DNA from: Dysgonamonadaceae bacterium
GTDB lineage: Bacteria > Bacteroidota > Bacteroidia > Bacteroidales > Azobacteroidaceae
Direction: 5' to 3'
DNA length: 64,000 bases
Assembly (NCBI GenBank): GCA_031253625.1
Contig: JAIRVZ010000122.1
Coordinates: 1-64,000 of the forward strand
The translations under genes were made by a program, and so were the position numbers. How positions within the stretch are numbered: position 1 is the stretch's first letter; the number at the start of each line of letters is the position of its first letter. This document shows, piece after piece, positions 45,440 through 55,095 of the stretch. The notes beneath the pieces are model-generated. The model did not search any database and was not told the DNA's origin. It saw only the letters and a program-made list of their open reading frames with translations.

Positions 45440-48142
45440 TTATTTCTGCGCATTTTCTTTCACACTTTTCCTTGCCGCATCTAAAATTTTGACAACAATC
45501 AAATTATTTTCCAAAGAAGATAAGTCAGTTGTAGCCACTTTAACTTTTCCTCTGATAACATTAGCAAAATAACCAAACGGTTCGTTTTCCAGTGCCGGAA
45601 GTGGTGATAGTTTTTCTTGAATTTCAGGTTTTTCCTCGGTCAGGCGGAATGAAAAATCGGTAGAATTCAAGGCTTTTACATATCCGGTTACTCCGTATAT
45701 TTCCATATCTTTGCGACCAATAGGCCAATTCCATGAAGCTTGTATTATGGCTTGCGCTTTAGGATAAGTTAATATAATAGTTGCTTCATCATCCACTTTC
45801 GGATAAATCTCAGGCTTGATCTGTTGAAGAACAGCCGATACGGATAAGGGTTCCTCATTTTGCATCAACCAAGTTATCAGGTTAGCGCCATAGCAACCAA
45901 AATCAATGACTGCTCCTCCTCCATTTAAAACAGGATCGGTTAACCAGTCTAAAAATTCTTGACTACAGCCGATTTCTTTTGGGCCTTTGTGTCCGGCGCA
46001 GACAATTACTTTGCGGATGTCTCCGATTTCATGATTGGTAACAACCATTTTATAAGCTTCATGATTAGAGGGATACCAAGTGGTTTCGTAGTTGGTAAGC
46101 AGGTATGTATTATGTTTGCGGGATAATTCAGCCATTTTATTTGCATGTTCAGAGTTTACAGCCAACGGTTTTTCAACCATGACATGAATTCCTTTGGGTG
46201 CACACACTTCTACCGTATGCAGATGGTCGTAAATGGAATTAAAAGCGCAAACAGCTTCAGGTTTTGTTTTTTCAATCATTTCTTCTACCGTACTGTAAAC
46301 GATAGACATGTCAAAACCATATTGTTTGGCATACCTTTGCACTAAATCTTTGTCCTTTTCAGCAATTCCGACAATTTGAATATCAAAGCGGGAAAGATTA
46401 CTTAACAATCCATTTACATGATCGTGAATTAATCCGTCGATGCCGATACGAACCGGATGTGTAACGCCATTTTCATTAAACGCGTCAATAGAGAAATAAT
46501 ATGGAGAATCACGGTTAAAGAAACCTCCTTCCAGTTGGTTGGTAAAAACCATTGTTGCACTTTTTAATTCATCTTTTTTTACTCCCCACCGGACAATATA
46601 TCCGGTTACGTTTGCTTGCCCATCCCAATTCAGCAGGAATCTTCTTTTGTCGTTTTCGTTTCTTTGCACTTGAATTCCGGAAACTTTTTCAGGTAATTCG
46701 CCTCCTTCCGAACCAAACACACGAAATCCCGACAAAGAGAATTTTCCTTCCATATCTTTTGTATTAGTGATTCGTATATATCTGGCTTTTTGAGGATTAT
46801 CCGAAACTATCAATTCATGAGGCATGTCTTTCATGTTTTGTGTTCTGTCTATAAAAGGTTCCCATTTTTGTCCGTCATCAGAAATTTCGATACAATATTG
46901 ATAGAATACATAAGAATTTGATGCCCTGTTTGTGAAATCTTGGTCTGCAAAGTTTACCTGAATGGCGTTGACTTCCATTGTTTTTCCTAAATCTATTTGC
47001 CACCATTCTCCGATATTGCCAGTTTGAGCCGACCACCATGTTTCTATTTGCTCATCGTTAGCGTATTTCGAATCAAATTCGGGAAGAGAAGATGATGCTG
47101 ATGTTGGTTTGTTATACGAAAGTAGATTCCAATTCATGGAGCAATTATTCGTTTCAAAGTCAGCTTTATGATCGGGAATATAAAAAGGATAATCTGTCCA
47201 AACGGCATGAGTATGCATAGTCCCATCTTCTGAAAAATAAGCAGGAAATAGACCCAGTCTTCGTTCAAACTTGTGCCGGACAGACTTTACCATGGTAGAT
47301 ACACGCCAATAGTTTCCATATTTATCTTGGAAGGTATGACTATGACCGGCGCCACCGATAAATCCTCCGGGTTTAAACGAAAACGGACTGTTTTCCATAT
47401 AAGTAAGTGGGCCTAACGGATTATCTCCAACATAAACGCCGTCGCCATAAATTCTGTATTCTGTACCCGGAGCGGCATATTGCAGATAATATTTCCCGTT
47501 GTGTTTATTCATGCAAGGCCCTTCATTCCAACCGTTTCGGTCTGCATCATTGTTTTTTCCGGGAACTTCCCAACCGTGTTTTTCGGGATTATGTTCGATT
47601 AACTTTACCGGAGTACCAATGGACTTAAATCCATTGGAAGGATCTATTTCCACTCCCATGATAGGATCTTTATCCGAACAACCCCAATACAAATACACTT
47701 TTCCAGTATCATCATCTTTGAAAAACGCAGGATCAGTCATATCGTATTCAAATTTTGCATTTACAGGTCTCCAATCATCTATATCAGGATTTGTTGTATA
47801 AAAAATTCGTGGCGAGTTGGAAGCGATAAAATACAATGTGTCATTTAATACCAAAATCGAGGGAGCATACTCTTCAATTGTGTCAATGGTTTTACAAGGG
47901 ATATAACTCCATTCCACTAAATCGGGAGAACTCCAATATCCTCCTGATACGGATGCAAATAAATAATATTTTCCATTGAAATATTCAAGAACCGGATCGG
48001 CAGCCTCTCTGCGGGAAGGCTCGTCAACTTGAAAACGATAATTCAGGTTTATCGGATTGGAAACTATATTTTTTGTTTGCGCTTGTGAACTCCATGATAT
48101 AATTGACAAAAACAATATGGAAATTAGTTTTGTATTTTTCAT
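45440..48142 (-). CDS. Secreted fusion: GH43-like, F5/8 type C, Fn3-like and Gfo/Idh/MocA oxidoreductase
   Basis: 900 residues with a signal peptide (1-22, ending SSQAQ). Parts in order: five-bladed GH43-like domain, about 40-325, with all three expected acids (D49 in EAADPVLEYF, D137 in YDMTDPAFF, E208 in WNEGPCM) and GHSHTF near 266; a discoidin/F5/8 type C carbohydrate-binding domain, about 335-478 (WWQIDLGKTMEVNAIQV, ARYIRITN); a fibronectin III-like domain, about 485-560; and from about 563 a complete Gfo/Idh/MocA NAD(P)-dependent oxidoreductase (VRIGIDGLIHDHVNGLL, HVMVEKPLAV, GGGAVIDFGCYGANLI). The join has no linker. A glycosidase and a dinucleotide-dependent sugar enzyme in one exported chain is unusual. 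It is divergent from the GH95 gene. Confidence 0.88.
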   Translation of the reverse strand: MKNTKLISILFLSIISWSSQAQTKNIVSNPINLNYRFQVDEPSRREAADPVLEYFNGKYYLFASVSGGYWSSPDLVEWSYIPCKTIDTIEEYAPSILVLNDTLYFIASNSPRIFYTTNPDIDDWRPVNAKFEYDMTDPAFFKDDDTGKVYLYWGCSDKDPIMGVEIDPSNGFKSIGTPVKLIEHNPEKHGWEVPGKNNDADRNGWNEGPCMNKHNGKYYLQYAAPGTEYRIYGDGVYVGDNPLGPLTYMENSPFSFKPGGFIGGAGHSHTFQDKYGNYWRVSTMVKSVRHKFERRLGLFPAYFSEDGTMHTHAVWTDYPFYIPDHKADFETNNCSMNWNLLSYNKPTSASSSLPEFDSKYANDEQIETWWSAQTGNIGEWWQIDLGKTMEVNAIQVNFADQDFTNRASNSYVFYQYCIEISDDGQKWEPFIDRTQNMKDMPHELIVSDNPQKARYIRITNTKDMEGKFSLSGFRVFGSEGGELPEKVSGIQVQRNENDKRRFLLNWDGQANVTGYIVRWGVKKDELKSATMVFTNQLEGGFFNRDSPYYFSIDAFNENGVTHPVRIGIDGLIHDHVNGLLSNLSRFDIQIVGIAEKDKDLVQRYAKQYGFDMSIVYSTVEEMIEKTKPEAVCAFNSIYDHLHTVEVCAPKGIHVMVEKPLAVNSEHANKMAELSRKHNTYLLTNYETTWYPSNHEAYKMVVTNHEIGDIRKVIVCAGHKGPKEIGCSQEFLDWLTDPVLNGGGAVIDFGCYGANLITWLMQNEEPLSVSAVLQQIKPEIYPKVDDEATIILTYPKAQAIIQASWNWPIGRKDMEIYGVTGYVKALNSTDFSFRLTEEKPEIQEKLSPLPALENEPFGYFANVIRGKVKVATTDLSSLENNLIVVKILDAARKSVKENAQK

Positions 48143-48207
48143 CGATGTATAATTTAAGCCATTTATAGATAAGGCGCTAAGTTAAGGATATATTCGAATA
48201 CTTTTCT

Positions 48208-48215
48208 TATTTTTG
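48208..48215 (+). promoter_or_regulatory. Possible promoter -7 box of the GH95 gene
   Basis: TATTTTTG, 18 bp before the ATG at 48233; the -33 region is poor. Confidence 0.35.
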
Positions 48216-48232
48216 TCAAAAATTCAAATGCC

Positions 48233-50680
48233 ATGAGATTGAAAGCACTGATTATAGGTTTATTTTTGACAAGCAGTTTTATTTTAACACAAGGTCAGGT
48301 TTCCGGACTAAAGTTGAGTTATGATTTTCCGGCAACGGTTTGGGAAAGTGAGGCATTGCCCATTGGAAACGGACATATAGGAGCAATGGTTTTTGGCGGT
48401 GTTCCGGTTGATGTAATCCAAGTGAATGAACATACATTGTGGTCGGGAGGACCGGGGAAAAATCCTAAATATAATGGTGGGCATTTAAGAACTGCCGCTG
48501 AAAATCACCAAAGTTTGCAAAATGCGAGAAGGGCTTTGCAACAAAAAGTAAGAGATTTCAGGGCTAACAATAACATCAAAGTAGGTGCCGACGGTGTGAC
48601 TTCAGGTGATTATGCTCCTGAAGATGAACAATTAAGATCTTATATTGAGGGTTTAATGGGAGATAGAACAGATTTCGGCTCTTATCAGTCGCTAAGTAAT
48701 ATCCATATCGCAGATACTCAATCTTCGGCATTTACGAATTACTCCCGTGAGTTGGATATTGATAATGCTACTCAAAAAGTTACTTATTTACAAGATGATG
48801 TAAATTACACACGAGAATATTTTATCAGCTATCCCGACAATGTAATGGTTATACGCCTTTCAGCTGATAAACCTAGTAAAATTTCAAAAACATTTTATCT
48901 TACATCGTCGCAAACAAACATCAGCATCGTGGCAAACAACGATGTAATTACGTTAGAAGGTTCTCCGGCCGACCACATTGCTCCCAATAGATTAAAATTT
49001 GCACAGCAATTGAAAGTTATTCCTGTTGGGGGAAAATTAACTTCTTACGAAAATAAAATTACTGTTGAAAATGCTGATGAAATACTGATTCTTTCTTCAG
49101 TTGCAACCAATTATATCCAGTCGATGGATGCTAATTTTAACTTTTTCTCGAAAAAACCTCCACTTGCAACCGTAAAGCATACACTCAATCGAGCTGCTCA
49201 AAAAACTTATGCCGAATTATTGAACACCCACATCCAAGATTACAAATCTTTGTATAACAGGATGAGCGTTTCTTTCGGAAATGCTGCCAACGAAAACAAT
49301 AAAACCACAGATAAATTATTGCAAGGATATAAAGACAACACCAATTCTACGGCAGAAAATTTATACCTCGAACAATTATATTATCAATATGGACGATATT
49401 TGCTGATTTCTTCTTCTCGAAAAAACACATTGCCGGCAAATCTGCAAGGAATTTGGGCAGAGGGACTTAATCCACCATGGGACTCTGATTATCACACCAA
49501 TATCAACCTGCAAATGAATTACTGGTTGGCCGAACAAACGAATTTAGCCGAATGTCATTTGCCGGTAATCGAATATGTAAAAAGTCTTGTCCCTCGCGGA
49601 ACTTTCACGGCTCAACATTATCATTGCAGACCGGATGGAAAACCTGTGCGCGGTTGGGTTTTTTATTTGGAAAACAATATTTGGGCCAACACAGCTCCGG
49701 GAACATGGTATACTGCCTTTTATTTCCCTGCTGCCGCTGCTTGGATGTGTCAGGATGTTTGGGAATATTACCGATTTAATCAAGATAAACAGTTTTTGGA
49801 AGAAAATTACCAAATGATGTTGAATGCTGCCTTGTTTTGGGTGGATAATTTGTGGCGAGATACCCGGGACGGCAAGCTTGTTGCCAATCCCTCCTATTCT
49901 CCAGAACATGGACAATATTCAATCGGTGCCTCGAGCGATCAGGCAATTATCTGCGAATTGTTCGACATGGTTATCAAAGCAAGCGATGCATTAGGAAAAA
50001 GCACACCGGAAGTTGAAGAAGTAAAGGCAGCTAAAAGACAATTATCCGGACCTCATATCGGTATCGGGGGACAATTCATGGAGTGGAAAGACGAACTACA
50101 GATGGATATTACCGGAGATAACGAACATCGGCACGCCAATCACCTGTTTTGGCTACATCCGGGAACACAGATTATTCCGGGAAGAAGTCAACTTGACGAT
50201 TTGTTTGCCGAGGCGATGAAAAAAACGTTGAATGTTCGTGGTGATGGTGGAACCGGTTGGAGTAAAGCGTGGAAAATTAATTTTTGGGCAAGATTGCGCG
50301 ATGGTAATCGTTCTCACAAGTTAGTAACGGAAATATTGAAAGAATCAACGCTGACCAATTTGTTCGATACGCATCCTCCTTTCCAAATTGATGGGAATTT
50401 TGGCTCTACGGCAGGAATGACCGAAATGTTGGTGCAAAGTCAGGGTGACTGTATCGAAATATTATCTTCACTTCCTAATGCGTGGTCAACAGGCAGTTTC
50501 AAAGGAATAAAAGCTCGTGGAAATTTTGAAATTGACGCAGAATGGGCTGACGGTAAAGTTACATCATTGAAAATCACATCTAATTCGGGAAATGACTGTG
50601 TTATAAAATGCAACGAAAAAACAATTGCTCTCGAAACGATTGCTGGAAGTAGCTACGATTTAAGCACAGAAGTCCGATAG
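48233..50680 (+). CDS. Glycoside hydrolase family 95 (alpha-L-fucosidase-type)
   Basis: 815 residues with a signal peptide (1-22, ending QGQ). GH95 blocks: WESEALPIGNGHIGAMVFGG, VNEHTLWSGGPG, LPANLQGIWAEGLNPPWDSD, YHTNINLQMNYWLAEQTNLA (the catalytic asparagines), NPSYSPEHGQY (the acid glutamate), HRHANHLFWLHPG, GGTGWSKAWKINFWARLRDG and HPPFQIDGNFGSTAGMTEML. GH95 enzymes remove alpha-1,2-L-fucose or L-galactose by inversion, usually in the periplasm or at the surface. The last codons run into a repeat-like segment. The divergent GH43 fusion suggests degradation of a fucosylated or plant glycan. Confidence 0.95.
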   Translation: MRLKALIIGLFLTSSFILTQGQVSGLKLSYDFPATVWESEALPIGNGHIGAMVFGGVPVDVIQVNEHTLWSGGPGKNPKYNGGHLRTAAENHQSLQNARRALQQKVRDFRANNNIKVGADGVTSGDYAPEDEQLRSYIEGLMGDRTDFGSYQSLSNIHIADTQSSAFTNYSRELDIDNATQKVTYLQDDVNYTREYFISYPDNVMVIRLSADKPSKISKTFYLTSSQTNISIVANNDVITLEGSPADHIAPNRLKFAQQLKVIPVGGKLTSYENKITVENADEILILSSVATNYIQSMDANFNFFSKKPPLATVKHTLNRAAQKTYAELLNTHIQDYKSLYNRMSVSFGNAANENNKTTDKLLQGYKDNTNSTAENLYLEQLYYQYGRYLLISSSRKNTLPANLQGIWAEGLNPPWDSDYHTNINLQMNYWLAEQTNLAECHLPVIEYVKSLVPRGTFTAQHYHCRPDGKPVRGWVFYLENNIWANTAPGTWYTAFYFPAAAAWMCQDVWEYYRFNQDKQFLEENYQMMLNAALFWVDNLWRDTRDGKLVANPSYSPEHGQYSIGASSDQAIICELFDMVIKASDALGKSTPEVEEVKAAKRQLSGPHIGIGGQFMEWKDELQMDITGDNEHRHANHLFWLHPGTQIIPGRSQLDDLFAEAMKKTLNVRGDGGTGWSKAWKINFWARLRDGNRSHKLVTEILKESTLTNLFDTHPPFQIDGNFGSTAGMTEMLVQSQGDCIEILSSLPNAWSTGSFKGIKARGNFEIDAEWADGKVTSLKITSNSGNDCVIKCNEKTIALETIAGSSYDLSTEVR

Positions 50681-50735
50681 GACTGAATATGAATAACCCC
50701 CATGAAGCGGCAGCGATTGGGGGCAGACGAATGAC
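50662..50735. repeat. Probable interspersed repeat overlapping the GH95 gene end
   Basis: GAAGTCCGATAGGACTGAAT, followed by a segment containing CCCCCATGAAGC and GATTGGGGG (a short inverted pair), resembles dispersed Bacteroidota repeats. It has the small palindrome AGTCCGATAGGACT. No second copy is in this window, so the assignment rests on memory of the type. Confidence 0.4.
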
Positions 50736-50754
50736 TCGGAAATATTACTGTAAC

Positions 50755-51561
50755 CTATATAAAAAGGAATAAACTAAAAGCCATAACAACCATTCCGGCA
50801 ATCATTCCGGCAATGGATATATGATGTTTGCCGTATTTTTCAGCTGTTGGCAAAAGTTCGTCCAACGCAATATACACCATGATTCCTGCTACTGAAGCTA
50901 ATACTATTCCATGTATCAACGGTGACCAAAATGGCATTAAGAAAAGAAAGGCAATCAAAGCTCCCAACGGCTCTGCCAATCCTGACAAAAACGACAGCCA
51001 AAAAGCTTTTCGTTTGTTACCGGTGGCATGATATATAGGTACGGAAACGGCTATACCTTCGGGAATGTTGTGTATAGCTACAGCAATAGTAATCGGTATG
51101 GCTACCGAAAGACCATTTAACGCAGATGCAAACGTAGCAATACCTTCCGGAAAATTGTGGATGGCAACCGACATTGCTACCATAATACCTGTGCGATGCA
51201 ACGCTTTATGCTGAGTATCAGGCTTATTCATCTCTTCTACATTCTGAAATTCGTGAGGGTTATTGGGTTCCGGAACCAAGAGGTCGATCAGCGCAATCAG
51301 TCCTATTCCTCCAAAAAAAGAAAGCAATAAAAACAATGTTCCTGTTTTCTCACCAAAATGCAGTATAAATTCATTTTTGGCATCAGGAATCAATTCCATA
51401 AACGACACATAAAGCATTACACCTGCCGAAAATCCCAGCGAGGCACATAAAAATTTTGTATTGGTTCGTTTGGATGTCAAAGCAATCAAACTACCGATAC
51501 CGGTCGAAAGTCCGGCAATCATGGTCAATCCGAAAGCAATCCAAATACTATTTTCCGGCAT
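50755..51561 (-). CDS. zupT: ZIP family zinc transporter
   Basis: 268 residues, about eight membrane helices. ZupT signature: VAIHNFPEGIATFASALNGL and IAVAIHNIPEGIAVSVPIYH, the two HN(F/I)PEG motifs of the metal path. A histidine-containing loop lies at about 112-128 (NKPDTQHKALHR). It imports zinc and other divalent metals across the inner membrane. It follows rsmA on the same strand (2 bp gap). No Zur-like site was recognised. Confidence 0.94.
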   Translation of the reverse strand: MPENSIWIAFGLTMIAGLSTGIGSLIALTSKRTNTKFLCASLGFSAGVMLYVSFMELIPDAKNEFILHFGEKTGTLFLLLSFFGGIGLIALIDLLVPEPNNPHEFQNVEEMNKPDTQHKALHRTGIMVAMSVAIHNFPEGIATFASALNGLSVAIPITIAVAIHNIPEGIAVSVPIYHATGNKRKAFWLSFLSGLAEPLGALIAFLFLMPFWSPLIHGIVLASVAGIMVYIALDELLPTAEKYGKHHISIAGMIAGMVVMAFSLFLFI

Positions 51562-51563
51562 AA

Positions 51564-52346
51564 TTACTGTTGCAATAAGTTTGCGGCTAAGTTTGTGAGT
51601 TCGATAAATTCCTCGACCGACAATTGTTCCGGACGCTTGTCGAAAACAGGCAATGAATATATCTCACAATCTTTACCGAGCAATGGTTTTAATGAGTTTC
51701 TTAACGTTTTTCTTCTCTGATTAAACGCTGTTTTAACGACCGTTTTGAAAAGTTTTTCATCGCAATCCAAATTTTGCCGTTGATTTCTGGTGAGACGAAT
51801 AACAGCCGATTTCACTTTTGGTGGAGGGTCGAATACATCTTCACTTACAGTAAACAAATATTCTATATCATACCAAGCCTGAAGTAAAACGCTGATAATT
51901 CCGAATGCTTTTTTTCCGGGTTTAGATGCAATCCTTTCGGCAACTTCTTTTTGAATCATGCCTGCACAACACGGAATTCGGTCTTTGTAATCCAAAACTT
52001 TGAAAAAAATCTGACTGGATATATTATATGGATAATTTCCTATCACACAAAAGTTTCCGGGATACAATTTGCTTAAATCAAGTTTCAGGAAATCTTCTTC
52101 AATAATTTTTCCCGAAAGCGACGAGAAATGTTCTTTCAGATAAGCAACAGATTCTCTATCTAACTCAACAACAGTCAAATCTGCATTATTTTCCAACAGA
52201 AATTGAGTAAGTACACCTGTACCCGGACCTACTTCCAACACCGGTAACTGATAATCTTTAATGGTGTCGGCAATACGCTTGGCTATTTGCAAATCTTTCA
52301 AGAAATGCTGCCCAAGAGATTTTTTCGGTCTTACGAATGATGTCAT
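51564..52346 (-). CDS. rsmA: 16S rRNA (adenine1518/1519-N6)-dimethyltransferase
   Basis: 260 residues, KsgA/RsmA. FVRPKKSLGQHFLKDLQIAK at the N-terminus, SAM motif VLEVGPGTGVLTQFLL, VELDRESVAYL, IEEDFLKLDL, catalytic NYPYNISSQIFFKVL (NPPY/NLPY-type), and VFDPPPKVKSAVIRL. It dimethylates two adenines in the terminal helix of 16S rRNA, a late step of small subunit assembly. It is divergent from a flippase-like gene and in one unit with zupT. Confidence 0.96.
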   Translation of the reverse strand: MTSFVRPKKSLGQHFLKDLQIAKRIADTIKDYQLPVLEVGPGTGVLTQFLLENNADLTVVELDRESVAYLKEHFSSLSGKIIEEDFLKLDLSKLYPGNFCVIGNYPYNISSQIFFKVLDYKDRIPCCAGMIQKEVAERIASKPGKKAFGIISVLLQAWYDIEYLFTVSEDVFDPPPKVKSAVIRLTRNQRQNLDCDEKLFKTVVKTAFNQRRKTLRNSLKPLLGKDCEIYSLPVFDKRPEQLSVEEFIELTNLAANLLQQ

Positions 52347-52365
52347 TGAATTGATATAAAATTAT

Positions 52366-52395
52366 TTGATGCAAAATAATCTTTGCTTATCTTTG
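52366..52395 (+). promoter_or_regulatory. Promoter of the flippase-like gene
   Basis: TTG at 52366-52368, 19 bp, TATCTTTG at 52388-52395 followed by CAGAG. Transcription would begin near 52402, which rules out the earlier in-frame start at 52383 and supports the ATG at 52437. Confidence 0.75.
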
Positions 52396-52436
52396 CAGAG
52401 GTTACAAAAGTAGACAAAAAAAGTAGAAAAATATAT

Positions 52437-53492
52437 ATGGCTAAAGATTTTGTTCTCAAGCTAAAGCAAATACTAAAAATCACCATCCCTTTGGCTTTGG
52501 GAATCATCATATTATACTTCTTATATAAAGGTACTAATTTCAATGAGTTATGGCTTTACATCAAAGAGGCCAATTGGTTGATATTAACTTCTTCTTTGAT
52601 TTTCGGATTATTGGGCAATGTAATTCGAGGTTTGAGATGGGAGTTGTTGATTAATCCTTTGGGCTATTATCCCAAAAGAAGTAATTTGATATACGCGGTG
52701 CTGGGCAATTATGCCGTTAATTTTGCTCTTCCGAGAGCGGGAGAAATATGGAGATGTGGAGTGATAAACAAAAAAGAAAAAATCCCCTTTAAAAAATTAA
52801 TCGGAACCGTTATTATAGACCGGATGTTCGATATGATTATGGTAATAATAATCGCTTTAATTGCCTTTGTCTGTAATGTGTCCGATTTTTTTCAGAACAT
52901 TACTAAATTTAATCAAAATATTGATGAAATTAATCAGAATATTGAAAAAACCGATTGGCAAAAATTCTTGACATCTCCTTATCCTTATTTAGCTATTTTA
53001 GTTTTATTGATATTATTTATTTTATCTGTCATTTTTTTAAAAAATAACTTTCTCGTCAAAAAAATCAGGTCTTTTCTGATCTCGATGTGGAACGATTTAT
53101 TAATGGTATGGAAGATGAAAAAAAAGACACTTTTCATCATTTATTCTTTCGGAATATGGACTTCATACTTTTTATATTTTTATATAACATTTTATGCGTT
53201 TGATTTTACTTCCCATTTAGGAATCGCTGCCGGATTGTTTATTTTTACACTTGGCAGCATAAGCATGGGAATACCTTCAAACGGAGGACTCGGACCTTGG
53301 CAGGTTGCTATTGTTTTAGGTCTATATATTTACATGGTAAGTCCCGAACAAGCTTTAGCTTTTGCTACCGGTGTATTTACTTTTCAATCTATTTGGATGG
53401 TCGCTTGCGGCCTTTTCGGAATTTTTGCATTATCATTTAATAAATCTCAAAAGAACGCAGATGACGCGGATAACGCGGATTTGCGCAGATAA
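52437..53492 (+). CDS. Flippase-like membrane protein (LPG synthase TM domain family)
   Basis: 351 residues from the ATG at 52437 (MAKDFVLKLKQILKITIPLA). About eight membrane helices. Family stretches: LIFGLLGNVIRGLRWELLIN, VLGNYAVNFALPRAGEIWRC, IGTVIIDRMFDMIMV and SMGIPSNGGLGPWQVAIVLG. The family covers the membrane part of MprF/AglD-type proteins and is annotated as flippase or UPF0104; the substrate is unknown. The last residues (NADDADNADLRR) are translated from an inverted repeat at 53453-53566, so the repeat supplies the stop codon. Confidence 0.85.
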   Translation: MAKDFVLKLKQILKITIPLALGIIILYFLYKGTNFNELWLYIKEANWLILTSSLIFGLLGNVIRGLRWELLINPLGYYPKRSNLIYAVLGNYAVNFALPRAGEIWRCGVINKKEKIPFKKLIGTVIIDRMFDMIMVIIIALIAFVCNVSDFFQNITKFNQNIDEINQNIEKTDWQKFLTSPYPYLAILVLLILFILSVIFLKNNFLVKKIRSFLISMWNDLLMVWKMKKKTLFIIYSFGIWTSYFLYFYITFYAFDFTSHLGIAAGLFIFTLGSISMGIPSNGGLGPWQVAIVLGLYIYMVSPEQALAFATGVFTFQSIWMVACGLFGIFALSFNKSQKNADDADNADLRR

Positions 53493-53566
53493 TATAATGA
53501 ATAGAAAAATCAATATGGTAAATAAAAAATCCGCGCAAATCCGCGTTATCCGCGTCATCTGCGTTC
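53453..53566. repeat. 114-bp inverted repeat between the flippase gene and pepD
   Basis: Perfect 34-bp arms at 53453-53486 and 53533-53566, with units such as GAACGCAGATGACGCGGATA. Same family as 23864-23958, with GCGGATGACGCAGAT-type variation in which both arms changed together. Confidence 0.88.
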
Positions 53567-53582
53567 AAAATAATTTTTGATT

Positions 53583-55067
53583 ATGTCTAAAGAAATTATG
53601 AATTTGGCTCCGGCCAATGTTTGGAAACATTTTTATGCTCTGACTCAAATTCCGCATCCATCCGGACAAATGAAAGAAATCACCGAATTTATTGTCAATT
53701 TCGGGAAATCTTTAGGTTTGGACACCCGAAAAGATGAAGGCGGTAACGTTTTGATTTCCAAGCCCGCAACTCCCGGATTGGAAATCTTGCAGACAGTTAT
53801 CCTGCAAAGTCATTTGGATATGGTGCCGCAAGCCAATTCTTCAACAAACTTTGATTTTTCAAAAGATGCTGTAGATGCATACATCGATGGCGGCTGGGTA
53901 AAAGCCAAAGACACAACTTTAGGAGCCGACAATGGCATCGGTATGGCTGCTATGATGGCTGTTTTGGAAGATAATACATTGCAACACGGACCTATCGAAG
54001 CCTTGTTTACTTACGACGAAGAAACCGGGATGTATGGAGCTTTGGATATTCGTCCGAATTTTATATCAGGAACCGTTATGCTTAACTTAGACACTGAAGA
54101 GTTTGGAGAATTATGTGTAGGTTGTGCCGGTGGAGTCGATTTGAACATCAGTTTTCAATATAAAGACGACATGAATATCCCGAAAGGAGATATTGCCGTC
54201 AAAATTTCTTTAACCGGAGTAAAAGGCGGGCACAGTGGCATAGATATTCATTTACAGCGGGTTAATGCCAACAAATTGATGTTCCGTTTCTTGAAAGAGG
54301 CTGTACAAGATTATGGTGCTCGTTTGACATCCATCGATGGAGGTTCGTTGCGTAATGCCATTCCTCGCGAGGCTTTTGCAGTGGTTACCATTCCCGAAGA
54401 TGATTGCGAAGGATTCTTCGAATTGGTTTCCGATTATCAAGATTTATTTATAGAAGAATACCGCAATATTGAAACCGGAATTCATTTTACGGCCGAACAG
54501 GTAGAATTACCCAAAATGTTGATTCCTGAAGAAATACAAGACGATTTAATCAATGCAGTAGAAGGATGCCAAAATGGTGTTGTCAGTTTCTTGACAGATT
54601 TTCCCGGAGTAGTGGAAACTTCTTCCAATTTAGCCATTGTAAAATCATCTGAAGGACGAATTGACGTAAAAATCCTTGTAAGAAGTTCATCCGAAACAAA
54701 AAAAGCTGCGGTTTGCTCCAGTTTGGAAAGCATTTTTTCTTTGGCAGGAGCCAAAGTGGAATTTGAGAATGCCTATCCGGGCTGGGATCCCAATATCGAT
54801 TCTCCTTTGTTGTCGGTTATGCAGTCAATATATAAAAACAAATATGGCATTGATGCTAAAGTAAAAGTCATACATGCCGGATTGGAATGTGGAATTATCC
54901 TCTCTAACGTTCCCGGATTAGATATTGTTTCTTTTGGGCCGACTATCAAATTTCCGCATTCTCCCGACGAAAAAGTAGAGATAGCTTCTGTTCAAAAATT
55001 CTGGGATTATTTGACAACAACGTTGAAACATATCCCTCTTAGAAAAAGTATCGGAACTATAGAATAA
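53583..55067 (+). CDS. pepD: Aminoacyl-histidine dipeptidase (cytosol non-specific dipeptidase, M20)
   Basis: 494 residues from the ATG at 53583 (MSKEIMNLAPANVWKHFYAL). M20 metallopeptidase: metal and catalytic residues in VILQSHLDMVPQ (H, D), TLGADNGIGMAAMMAVLED (D), FTYDEETGMYGAL (catalytic glutamate pair), LNLDTEEFGELCVGCAGG (D), and HAGLECGI (H). KGGHSGIDI is the lid domain. It cleaves Xaa-His and other dipeptides in the cytoplasm. It stands alone after an inverted repeat. Confidence 0.95.
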   Translation: MSKEIMNLAPANVWKHFYALTQIPHPSGQMKEITEFIVNFGKSLGLDTRKDEGGNVLISKPATPGLEILQTVILQSHLDMVPQANSSTNFDFSKDAVDAYIDGGWVKAKDTTLGADNGIGMAAMMAVLEDNTLQHGPIEALFTYDEETGMYGALDIRPNFISGTVMLNLDTEEFGELCVGCAGGVDLNISFQYKDDMNIPKGDIAVKISLTGVKGGHSGIDIHLQRVNANKLMFRFLKEAVQDYGARLTSIDGGSLRNAIPREAFAVVTIPEDDCEGFFELVSDYQDLFIEEYRNIETGIHFTAEQVELPKMLIPEEIQDDLINAVEGCQNGVVSFLTDFPGVVETSSNLAIVKSSEGRIDVKILVRSSSETKKAAVCSSLESIFSLAGAKVEFENAYPGWDPNIDSPLLSVMQSIYKNKYGIDAKVKVIHAGLECGIILSNVPGLDIVSFGPTIKFPHSPDEKVEIASVQKFWDYLTTTLKHIPLRKSIGTIE

Positions 55068-55095
55068 TAATGTTATATACCTCAAAATTAAACTT

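Noticed and set aside
52383-52436. Longer start for the flippase-like protein
   Set aside because: It lies in the promoter; transcription would begin downstream of it.
53362-53580. Open frame ending in repeated RITRICADN and IRVIRVICV peptides
   Set aside because: It is a translation of the inverted repeat at 53453-53566 and the flippase end; such peptides are known artefacts of this repeat type.
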